21,899 nucleotides of DNA from Actinomycetota bacterium (GTDB taxonomy: Bacteria; Actinomycetota; UBA4738), in NCBI GenBank assembly GCA_013816105.1, contig JACDEY010000002.1, positions 1 to 21,899 of the forward strand, written 5' to 3'. The position numbers and the translations under genes are program-made. Below are positions 15,213 to 21,899 of this stretch, one piece after another (positions within the stretch are counted from its first letter, which is position 1; every line of letters begins with the position of its first letter). The notes below the pieces were generated by a model. It did no database searches. It saw nothing but the letters and a program-made list of their open reading frames with translations, and was not told where the DNA came from.

Positions 15213-16571
15213 GTGGAAGTGGAACAGGACCTGACGGACCGGTCGGCCGACCCTGCGGAGCGGCTGCGAGGGGCGGGGGCGCCGACCTTCGAAGAGCTTC
15301 GCGCGTTCACCGAGCCCCGCCTGGTCACCGAGATCCCGGGTCCGCGGGCGCGAGCGCTCGTCGAGGCCGATGCGAAGGTCACGAGCCCGTCGCTGCCCAG
15401 GGCATACCGGTTCGCTCCGGCGCGGGGAGCCGGCACGGTCCTCGAGGACGTGGACGGCAACGTCTTTCTCGACTTCAACGCGGGCATCGCGGTGTGCTCC
15501 ACCGGACATGCTCATCCGCAGGTGGTGGAGGCCATCGAGCGGCAGGCGCGGATGCTTCTGCACTACTCGGCGTCGGACTTCTACCTACCGATCTACGTCG
15601 AGCTGTGCGAGCGGCTGGACGACATCTCCCCGATGTCCGGCCCGACGCGAAGCTTCCTGACGAACTCGGGCACGGAGGCGGTGGAGGCGGCCCTCAAGCT
15701 CGCCCGCCGCGTCACGGGGCGGCAGTACCTGCTCGCCTTCTTCGGCGCCTTCCACGGACGGTCCTACGGAAGCGTGACCCTGACGGCCTCGAACGCCAAG
15801 TACCACACGGGCTTCGGCCCCCTGCTGCCAGGAGTCCTGCACGCGCCCTTCGGCGACCTCGACCACATGAGGGATCTCATCTTCCGGCGCCTCGTCAAGC
15901 CGGAGGAGATCGCGGCGGTGGTCGTCGAGCCCATCCAGGGGGAGGGCGGCTACGTGGTCCCCCCGGAGGGGTGGCTCCGAGAGCTTCGGGACCTGTGCAC
16001 CGAGCACGGAATCCTCTTCGTCGCCGACGAGATTCAGTCGGGGATGGGTCGAACGGGCATGATGTGGGCGATCGAGCGCGACGGGATCGAGCCCGACATC
16101 CTCCTCGCCGGCAAGGGCATCGCGAGCGGCATGCCGCTGGGCGCGATGATCGCGCGTGCCGAGCTGATGACGTGGGAGGTCGGAGCGCACGGATCGACGT
16201 ACGGCGGCAACCCCGTGTCGTGTGCCGCGGCGCTCGCCACCATCGATTTGATCGAGAAAGAGCTTGCGGCGAATGCGGAACAGGTCGGTTCGGGACTGCT
16301 GGAGGGCCTGCGACGCCTCGAAGCAGAGGGCGACCTGATCGTCGACGTCCGAGGCTTCGGGCTCATGATCGGGGTGGAGTTCCGGTCCCCGACGGTCGCC
16401 GACGCGGTTGAGGAAGCGTGTTTCTCGCGGGGGCTGCTCACCCTGCGGGCGGGCGACGCGACGATCCGCATCTCGCCCCCCCTGGTGATCAACGCCGAGC
16501 AGGCGCGCTCCGGCCTTCGGTTGTTCGGTGAGGCGTGCGACGAGGTCGCCGGCCTGCCCGAAGGAGCCTGA
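15213..16571 (+). CDS. class III PLP-dependent aminotransferase (acetylornithine aminotransferase family)
   Basis: A 452-residue PLP enzyme of fold type I, class III. Visible blocks are NSGTEAVEAALKLAR (phosphate-binding loop), FFGAFHGRSYGSVTLT, EPIQGEGGYVVPP, the pyridine-nitrogen aspartate Asp272 in VADEIQSGMGRTG, the Schiff-base Lys301 in LLAGKGIASGMPLG, and GSTYGGNPVSCAAAL. The N-terminal stretch PGPRARALVEADAKVTSPSL followed by EDVDGNVFLDF resembles the subgroup that includes archaeal broad-range amino acid racemases as well as 4-aminobutyrate aminotransferases, so racemase activity is an alternative. The start is uncertain: GTG 15213 or GTG 15219, neither with a clear ribosome binding site, so coupling to the upstream stop is likely. 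The VOC gene follows closely. It probably moves an amino group between a pathway amino acid and 2-oxoglutarate or pyruvate. Confidence 0.88.
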   Translation: MEVEQDLTDRSADPAERLRGAGAPTFEELRAFTEPRLVTEIPGPRARALVEADAKVTSPSLPRAYRFAPARGAGTVLEDVDGNVFLDFNAGIAVCSTGHAHPQVVEAIERQARMLLHYSASDFYLPIYVELCERLDDISPMSGPTRSFLTNSGTEAVEAALKLARRVTGRQYLLAFFGAFHGRSYGSVTLTASNAKYHTGFGPLLPGVLHAPFGDLDHMRDLIFRRLVKPEEIAAVVVEPIQGEGGYVVPPEGWLRELRDLCTEHGILFVADEIQSGMGRTGMMWAIERDGIEPDILLAGKGIASGMPLGAMIARAELMTWEVGAHGSTYGGNPVSCAAALATIDLIEKELAANAEQVGSGLLEGLRRLEAEGDLIVDVRGFGLMIGVEFRSPTVADAVEEACFSRGLLTLRAGDATIRISPPLVINAEQARSGLRLFGEACDEVAGLPEGA

Positions 16572-16580
16572 GGTCCCCCC

Positions 16581-16931
16581 TTGACCTCCTTCGTCAAGAA
16601 CGTGACGTTCGACTGCGAGGACGCGCTCTCGATCGCCCGGTTCTGGGCGGCGGCCCTGGGCAGCGACGTGGACGAGGAGTCCACGCCCGAGCGGGCCCAC
16701 GTCGAGGCGCCGGGCTGGGGCGGTCCGAACATGTGGTTCCGTGGCAGGCGTGGGCCGAAGGCGGCACCCGACCGCGTCCACCTCGATCTTCGGTCGCTCT
16801 CGACCATGGAGGAGGAGGTCGACCGCCTCCAGGAGCTTGGCGCCGCAGTGGTCGCGCGATACGAGGACATCGTCGTGATGCAGGACCCTGAGGGTCATGA
16901 GTTCTGCGTGGAGCCGGGGCCCACGGAGTGA
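16581..16931 (+). CDS. VOC-family (glyoxalase-like) protein
   Basis: A 116-residue single-domain protein of the vicinal oxygen chelate superfamily. The fold pattern is visible: FVKNVTFDCEDALSIARFWAAALG as the first beta-alpha unit, then a middle histidine in DRVHLDLRS, an acidic helix, and the ending MQDPEGHEFCVEPG with the typical glutamate and DPEG turn. Metal-type residues (His, Glu) are present, so enzymatic activity is possible, but members range from glyoxalases and dioxygenases to antibiotic-binding proteins. It starts at a TTG with GAGG seven bases upstream, and its stop overlaps the next start by four bases (GTGA). Lying in line with the CoA-transferase genes, it may act on a pathway intermediate, as an epimerase or a dioxygenase-like enzyme does, rather than in defence. 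No specific function can be assigned. Confidence 0.8.
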   Translation: MTSFVKNVTFDCEDALSIARFWAAALGSDVDEESTPERAHVEAPGWGGPNMWFRGRRGPKAAPDRVHLDLRSLSTMEEEVDRLQELGAAVVARYEDIVVMQDPEGHEFCVEPGPTE

Positions 16932-17857
16932 CGGAGCGTTCCTCCGGCAAGGTGACGACCATGCAGCATGCGATCGCGGACCTGGTGCGCGACGGCGACG
17001 CGGTGGCGATCGAAGGCTTCACCCACCTGATCTGCTTCGCCGCCGGCCACGAGATCATCCGCCAGCGCAAGCGAGACCTGACCCTATGCCGGCTGACCCC
17101 CGACGTCGTCTACGACCAGATGGTGGGCGCCGGCGTGGCGGCCAAGCTGGTGTTCTCGTGGCTCGGAAACCCCGGGGTGGGGTCGCTGCACGCCATCCGG
17201 CGCCGCGTCGAGCGCGCCGACCCGGCACCTCTGGAGCTCGAGGAGTACAGCCACTTTGGGATGGTCTGCCGTTACACGGCCGGCGCGTCCCGGCTGCCCT
17301 TCTTTCCGCTTCGAAGCTACTCGGAGAGCGATCTTCCGGTCGCGAACCCACGGATCGTCCCGATCGATTCGCCGTACGGGGACGGCTCTGTCTACGCGGT
17401 CCCGCCGCTGAATCCCGACGTGGCCATCGTGCACGCCCAGCGCGCGGACGCTCGCGGCGACGCGCAAATCTGGGGACTCCTCGGGTGCCAGAAGGAGGCG
17501 GCGTTCGCCGCCGATCGCGTGATCGTGGTGTGTGAGGAGGTGGTGGACGAGGAGGTCATCCGTCGCGACCCGAACCGTACCGTCATCCCCGGCCTGATCG
17601 TCGACGCCGTGGTCGAGGAACCGAAGGGGTGCCACCCGTCGTACGCCCAGGGCTACTACGACCGGGACAACCGCTTCTATCTCGACTGGGACGGGATCGC
17701 GCGGGACGCGGACCGGCTGGAAGCGTGGCTCGACGAGTGGGTTCGCGGCCTCGAATCGCACGCGGAGTACGTCGAGAAGGTCGGGGCGGAAAGGTGGGCC
17801 CGACTCGCGCCCGGTGAGGCCTGGTCGGACCCCGTCAACTACGGGAAGTACTCGTGA
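16928..17857 (+). CDS. CoA-transferase subunit alpha (glutaconate CoA-transferase type)
   Basis: The 309-residue alpha subunit of a family I CoA-transferase of the GctA/IpdA kind; with its partner it moves CoA between acyl-CoA and a free acid. The N-terminus holds the characteristic IADLVRDGDAVAIEGFTH and AAGHEIIRQRKRDLTL, then TPDVVYDQMVGAGVAAKLVFSW, followed by PLRSYSESDLP and the block PPLNPDVAIVHAQRADARGD that is typical of these alpha subunits. The C-terminal third (CHPSYAQGYYDRD) is of the glutaconate-type length rather than the shorter SCOT alpha. The GTG start overlaps the VOC stop by four bases, and the end overlaps the beta subunit start in the same way, ensuring equal production. 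The acyl group is unknown; dicarboxylic acids or branched or ring-derived acids are typical of this group. Cytoplasmic. Confidence 0.88.
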   Translation: MTERSSGKVTTMQHAIADLVRDGDAVAIEGFTHLICFAAGHEIIRQRKRDLTLCRLTPDVVYDQMVGAGVAAKLVFSWLGNPGVGSLHAIRRRVERADPAPLELEEYSHFGMVCRYTAGASRLPFFPLRSYSESDLPVANPRIVPIDSPYGDGSVYAVPPLNPDVAIVHAQRADARGDAQIWGLLGCQKEAAFAADRVIVVCEEVVDEEVIRRDPNRTVIPGLIVDAVVEEPKGCHPSYAQGYYDRDNRFYLDWDGIARDADRLEAWLDEWVRGLESHAEYVEKVGAERWARLAPGEAWSDPVNYGKYS

Positions 17858-18633
17858 GTTCCCCGGCCCCGAAGGTGGAGTCCGGCTACTCCGCGACCGA
17901 GATGATGATCGTCGCGTCCGCCCGGCAGCTCGCCGGCGAGCGGGTGTGCTTCGTCGGGGTCGGGCCGCCGAACATCGCCTGCAACCTCGCCCGCCGCACG
18001 GTCGCGCCCGAGCTCGAGCTCGTCTACGAGTCCGGCGTCTTCGGAGCCGTTCCCGCGCGATTGCCGCTTTCCATCGGCGATCCCACCCTCGTCACGGGCG
18101 CCGCGTCGGTCACCAGCATGTTCGAGCTGTTCGCCTACTACCTGCAGGGTGGCCTCATCGACGTCGGCTTCCTGGGCGCCTCCCAGATCGACCGGTACGG
18201 CAACATCAACACCACCGTGATCGGGAGCTACCGGTCCCCGAAGGTTCGCCTGCCGGGATCGGGCGGCGCCTGCGAGATCGCGCTCAACGCCGGGAAGGTC
18301 TTCGTCATCATGCCCCAGTCTCGCCGGTCCTTCGTCGAGCGCATCGACTTCAGGACCAGCCCCGGGCACCTGGCTGGCGTGCGGCACACCGACTGGCCGG
18401 GTTCCGGTCCGGCGGTTGTCGTCACCGGCTTCGGCGTGTACCGGTTCGAGAAGAGCACCGGGGAGATGTACCTGGCGGTGGTGCACCCCGGCGTCACGGT
18501 CGAGGAAGCACGGGAGAACACGAGCTGGGACCTCACCGTCTCTTCCGAGCTCGAGACGACCCCCGCGCCCACGGCCGAGGAGCTCCGGCTGATCCGCGAG
18601 GAGCTGGACCCGGAGGGTGCCTACACGCGATAG
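17854..18633 (+). CDS. CoA-transferase subunit beta (glutaconate CoA-transferase type)
   Basis: The 259-residue beta subunit that carries the active site of the two-subunit CoA-transferase. Residues 34-50 read FVGVGPPNIACNLARRT, the usual glycine-rich entry, followed by LELVYESGVFG, in which Glu59 lies at the position of the catalytic glutamate that forms the CoA thioester. The stretch LGASQIDRYGNINTTVIG is another hallmark of the family, and FRTSPGHLAG lies further on. Its size fits GctB/IpdB-type beta subunits. The start GTG overlaps the alpha-subunit stop by four bases. The peptidase gene begins 28 bases later with its own ribosome binding site. Together with the aminotransferase and dehydrogenase upstream it suggests activation of a carboxylic acid made from an amino acid. 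Confidence 0.88.
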   Translation: MSSPAPKVESGYSATEMMIVASARQLAGERVCFVGVGPPNIACNLARRTVAPELELVYESGVFGAVPARLPLSIGDPTLVTGAASVTSMFELFAYYLQGGLIDVGFLGASQIDRYGNINTTVIGSYRSPKVRLPGSGGACEIALNAGKVFVIMPQSRRSFVERIDFRTSPGHLAGVRHTDWPGSGPAVVVTGFGVYRFEKSTGEMYLAVVHPGVTVEEARENTSWDLTVSSELETTPAPTAEELRLIREELDPEGAYTR

Positions 18634-18661
18634 CCCGATACCCCGTGGAAAGGGAGGTCAC

Positions 18662-20653
18662 GTGCAGCGAGACCTGCGCGACACACCGCTGTACCGGGAA
18701 GTGGAAGAACAATACCGGAAGATGCTCGAGCCGGCGTTCGGACGAGTCTCCGGAGCGTCGGACCCGGATCCTTCGCCCGACGGCCTGCGGATCGCCTTCA
18801 CCGGCGCCAAGCTCGAGCGTCTGGAGGGCGAGCCCGTCACCAGGATCTGCGTCGCCGACATGGGCTCGGACACCTTCGAGGAGGTGACGGCGGGCCCGAA
18901 CAACGATCGCCTGCCCCGCTGGTCACCGAATGGGGCGCGGCTCGCGTTTCTGTCCGATCGGGGGAAGAAGGGGCAAAGCCAGCTCTACGTGCTCGAGCGG
19001 GGTCGCGTGGGCGAGGCGATGGTTGCTCCGGCCGTGAATGGCTCGATCGAGTACCTGTCGTGGTCGCCGGACGGCGCGTCCATCCTGCTCGGGGTCGCCG
19101 AGACCGGCGCGGAGCTCGCCGGCGTCCAGGGATCGGGGTCGACGCCCGAGGCCGACACGGAGCTTCCGCCCTGGGTTCCCACAGTGGAGAGGAGCGCGGA
19201 CCAGGAGGGATGGCGGCGCGCCTGGGTCTACGACGTGACCGCGGGCGAGGTTCGCGCGGTCTCTCGCGAGGGGCTGAACGTCTGGGAGTCAGCTTGGTGC
19301 GGAACCGATCGTCTGGCCGCGATCGTCTCGAACGGTCCCGGTGAGGAAACCTGGTACGAAGCCACGCTCGCCCTCATCGACCTCGTATCCGGTAAGGAGG
19401 AGGAACTCCACCGCCCGAAGCAGCAAATGGGTCTCCCCGCGGCGGCGCCTAGCGGCCGGAGGCTCGCGATCGTCGAGGCCATCTGCAGCGACCGCCTGGT
19501 GGTGGCCGGAGACGTGCGGGTGTTCGACCCCGACTCCGGAGCCTCCACCCGCGTGGATTCTCGGGGCGTCGACGTCACACACGTCGCATGGACCGGCGAG
19601 GACCGCCTGCTCTTCATCGGGGTTCGGGGCCTCCAGACGGTGGCGGGCCGCTTCGATGCCAACACCCGTGAGACCACCGAGCTCTGGAGCACCGACGACA
19701 CTTGCGGATACATCTATCCGGACTTTCAACCGCTCGACGGCGACGCCTTCGCGACCGTCCTCAGCGGCTACGAGCGATACCCGGAGATCGCCGTCGTGCG
19801 CGACGGCTCGATACAGACGGCGATCTCACTGAAGCACGACGGAGCCGCCCACACCCGCGAGATCGGCGGAAGGGTGGAGCCGGTGCGCTGGACCGCGCCG
19901 GACGGGCTGGAGATCGAGGGGTTGTTGGCCGTCCCGCCCGGACAGAGCCCGCATCCGCTCATCGTTCTGGTGCACGGCGGCCCGGTCTCCGCGACCCTGA
20001 ACCGGTGGTCGATGCGCGGTCCGTCGATCCCAATCCTGGTGAGCCGGGGCTTCGCCGTCTTCTTCCCGAACCCACGCGGCAGCACGGGTCGTGGCCAGGA
20101 GTTCGCGAGCATGGTGTACGGGGACATGGGTGGAGCGGACGCCCAGGACATCCTGTCGGGGATCGATGCTCTGGTCGAGCGAGGCGTGGCGGACGGCGAG
20201 CGCGTGGGCGTCACGGGCGGAAGCTACGGGGGATTCATGGCCGCGTGGCTCGTCACCCAGACCGACCGGTTCGCCGCCTCGGTGGCCATCTCTCCCGTCA
20301 CCGACTGGTACAGCCAGCATCACACGAGCAACATCGGGCACTGGGATCGCCTGATCCTGCAGGACGAACCGACGAACCCGGACGGCGAATACTTCCGCCG
20401 CAGCCCGGTGATGTTCGCCGGCAGGGCTCGGACCCCTACGCTCTTGACCGCGGGCTACGAGGACCGGTGCACGCCGCCCGGTCAGGCGGAGGAGTTCTAC
20501 CGGGCGCTCGTCGAGGCCGGAACGGAGTCGGAACTGGTGCGCTATCCGGGTGAGGGACACGGCGTGCGTAAGTTTCCAGCGGCGATCGACCTCACCACCC
20601 GGGTCGTCGACTGGTTCGAGCGACACCTCGGCAGGGAGCGATCGGCCGTATGA
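18662..20653 (+). CDS. S9-family prolyl-oligopeptidase-type serine peptidase
   Basis: A 663-residue serine peptidase of family S9 (acylaminoacyl peptidase / dipeptidyl peptidase branch). Residues to about 390 form the beta-propeller gate with PD40-like repeats such as LPRWSPNGARLAFLSDR and EYLSWSPDGASILLG. The C-terminal alpha/beta-hydrolase carries HGGP, NPRGSTGRG, the nucleophile Ser521 in GGSYGGFMA, Asp601 in GYEDRCTP, and His633 in GEGHG, so the full triad is present. The GTG start has GGAGG four bases upstream; an in-frame ATG at 18617 lies inside the previous gene. There is no signal peptide, so it probably trims short peptides in the cytoplasm, including proline-containing or N-blocked ones. 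Its stop overlaps the start of the following aminotransferase gene in an ATGA, so the two are co-translated. Confidence 0.9.
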   Translation: MQRDLRDTPLYREVEEQYRKMLEPAFGRVSGASDPDPSPDGLRIAFTGAKLERLEGEPVTRICVADMGSDTFEEVTAGPNNDRLPRWSPNGARLAFLSDRGKKGQSQLYVLERGRVGEAMVAPAVNGSIEYLSWSPDGASILLGVAETGAELAGVQGSGSTPEADTELPPWVPTVERSADQEGWRRAWVYDVTAGEVRAVSREGLNVWESAWCGTDRLAAIVSNGPGEETWYEATLALIDLVSGKEEELHRPKQQMGLPAAAPSGRRLAIVEAICSDRLVVAGDVRVFDPDSGASTRVDSRGVDVTHVAWTGEDRLLFIGVRGLQTVAGRFDANTRETTELWSTDDTCGYIYPDFQPLDGDAFATVLSGYERYPEIAVVRDGSIQTAISLKHDGAAHTREIGGRVEPVRWTAPDGLEIEGLLAVPPGQSPHPLIVLVHGGPVSATLNRWSMRGPSIPILVSRGFAVFFPNPRGSTGRGQEFASMVYGDMGGADAQDILSGIDALVERGVADGERVGVTGGSYGGFMAAWLVTQTDRFAASVAISPVTDWYSQHHTSNIGHWDRLILQDEPTNPDGEYFRRSPVMFAGRARTPTLLTAGYEDRCTPPGQAEEFYRALVEAGTESELVRYPGEGHGVRKFPAAIDLTTRVVDWFERHLGRERSAV

Positions 20654-21899
20654 GCAACGTCTTTCCCCGCACTTTCGGTCCCGCTCTGCCCTCGGTCGTT
20701 CGTGCGGAGGGATCCGTGGTTTGGGACGCCGACGGAAAGCGCTACCTCGACGCCGCCGGAGGCGCGATCGTGGTCGGGATCGGGCACGGGGACCCGGGCG
20801 TGGTGCGGGCGATGTCGGAGCAGGCCGCGCGCGTCTCCTATGTCCACGGCACCCAGTTCACCAGCGAAGCCCTCGAGGCGTACGCCGCCGACCTCGCCCC
20901 GCTGCTCCCCGTCGAGGGCGCTCGGATCTATCCGGTTTCCGGGGGCAGCGAGGCCGTCGAGACGGCACTGAAGCTCGCCCGCGCCTACCACCTGGCTAGA
21001 GGCGAGGACTCCCGGCACGTGGTCGTCGCGCGGTGGGGCTCTTATCACGGGAACAGCCGGGGCGCTCTGGACGCCTCGGGCCGCGAGCCCCTGCGGCATC
21101 CCTACGCTCCCTGGCTCGGGCAGGCGCTGCACGTTGCGGCCCCGTACGAGTACCGGTGTCAGGTTCCCTCACATCCGCTCCGATGTGGCGAGCACCACGC
21201 CGAGGCTCTCGAGCGAACCATCCTGTCCGGGGGACCGGAGACAGTTGCCTGCTTCATCGCCGAACCGGTCGTCGGAGCTACCCTGGGTGTCGCCCTCCCG
21301 CCGGATGGTTACTGGCCGGAGGTGGCGGAGGTCTGCCGGCGACACGGCGTTCTGATCATCGCCGACGAGGTGATGACGGGGTTCGGACGCACGGGTGCCT
21401 GGTTCGCGTCCGAGCATTGGAGCCTGCGGCCGGACATCCTCGTGGCCGGCAAGGGTGCATCCTCCGGCTACTGGCCTCTCGGCCTCGCCGTCTGCTCGGC
21501 AGAGGTCTTCGAGGCGGTCGCCCGCACCGGCTTCGTTCACGGGTTCACGTACTCGCACTCGGTGGTTGGCGCCGCGGTCGGCCATGAGGTCCTTCGCCGG
21601 ATCCGCGACCAGAAGCTGGTGAACGCCAGCCGGGACAAGGGCGAGCGCCTCCTGAAAGCGCTCGGGGAAGCCCTTATCGGCGACCCGCACGTGGGCGATG
21701 TCCGGGGGCTCGGGCTGATGATAGGGGTCGAGCTCGTGGCCGATGCTCAGGGCAAGGAGCCGTTCCCACGGGAACGGCGGGTGGCGGAACGGGTCACCGC
21801 CTCGGCCAAGGAGGACGGCCTCTTGCTGTACCCGTCCACCGGCTGCGCCGATGGAACCCGAGGAGACATCCTGATGATCGGACCCCCCTTCACCATCAC
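20650..21899 (+). CDS. class III PLP-dependent aminotransferase, cut by the right edge
   Basis: An open frame of 416 complete codons starts at an ATG overlapping the peptidase stop and runs off the window without a stop. It is a second class III aminotransferase, different from the one upstream. Blocks seen: WDADGKRYLDAAGGAIVVGIGHG at the N-terminus, YPVSGGSEAVETALKLARAY (phosphate loop), WGSYHGNSRGALDASG, AEPVVGATLGVALPPDGYW, the aspartate in IADEVMTGFGRTG, and Lys268 in LVAGKGASSGYWPLG. The final visible part is GDILMIGPPFTI, near the usual C-terminus, so only a short tail is missing. The N-terminus and the YEYRC segment fit the broad aspartate/omega-amino-acid aminotransferase group related to BioA. 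The substrate is unknown. It likely serves the same catabolic route as the peptidase. Confidence 0.87.
   Translation, partial: MSNVFPRTFGPALPSVVRAEGSVVWDADGKRYLDAAGGAIVVGIGHGDPGVVRAMSEQAARVSYVHGTQFTSEALEAYAADLAPLLPVEGARIYPVSGGSEAVETALKLARAYHLARGEDSRHVVVARWGSYHGNSRGALDASGREPLRHPYAPWLGQALHVAAPYEYRCQVPSHPLRCGEHHAEALERTILSGGPETVACFIAEPVVGATLGVALPPDGYWPEVAEVCRRHGVLIIADEVMTGFGRTGAWFASEHWSLRPDILVAGKGASSGYWPLGLAVCSAEVFEAVARTGFVHGFTYSHSVVGAAVGHEVLRRIRDQKLVNASRDKGERLLKALGEALIGDPHVGDVRGLGLMIGVELVADAQGKEPFPRERRVAERVTASAKEDGLLLYPSTGCADGTRGDILMIGPPFTI

Noticed and set aside
13697..15502. Long minus-strand open frame of 601 codons opposite the aldehyde dehydrogenase.
   Set aside because: No domain is recognisable and the opposing frame has all dehydrogenase motifs; the open frame follows from rare stop codons in high-GC DNA.

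Overview
The window is GC-rich bacterial DNA with G or C at nearly every third codon position and many GTG and TTG starts. A lipoprotein with an actinobacterial look and the protein families present suggest Actinomycetota, or possibly Chloroflexota. No marker gene fixes the taxon. I saw no tRNA, rRNA, CRISPR array, insertion sequence, phage gene or origin. Coding is almost continuous, and no gene-free gap reaches 300 bases.

Layout. At the left edge a minus-strand gene with a twin-arginine signal runs off the window, back to back with a small lipoprotein gene (140-727). A plus-strand operon follows: a creatininase-family amidohydrolase (838-1653), then a complete oligopeptide/dipeptide-type ABC importer (1714-7538) made of binding protein, two permeases and two ATPases. 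A minus-strand S15/CocE-type hydrolase (7561-9567) converges on it. Divergent from that hydrolase are a covalent-flavin sarcosine-oxidase-like enzyme (9613-10779) and a betaine-homocysteine methyltransferase-like protein (10847-11827). A minus-strand YtcJ-type amidohydrolase (11845-13482) follows. Divergent from it, a plus-strand run continues to the right edge: a P5C-dehydrogenase-like aldehyde dehydrogenase, a class III aminotransferase, a VOC protein, a two-subunit CoA-transferase, an S9 prolyl-oligopeptidase-type peptidase, and a second class III aminotransferase cut by the window end. Several neighbours overlap by four bases or abut, so co-translation is likely.

How it fits together (inference). 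The set reads as an uptake and catabolism locus for peptides and amino-acid derivatives. The importer brings in the substrate. Creatininase, S15, YtcJ and S9 hydrolases open amide or peptide bonds. The methyltransferase and flavin oxidase would strip N-methyl groups or oxidise a secondary amine. The aldehyde dehydrogenase, aminotransferases and CoA-transferase would carry the carbon skeleton to acyl-CoA. Two peptidases from families known for proline specificity, plus a P5C-dehydrogenase-like enzyme and a sarcosine/pipecolate-oxidase-like enzyme, point to proline-type or N-methylated (betaine) substrates. This is the most interesting testable idea here. It rests on family membership and context only; no substrate can be read from the sequence.
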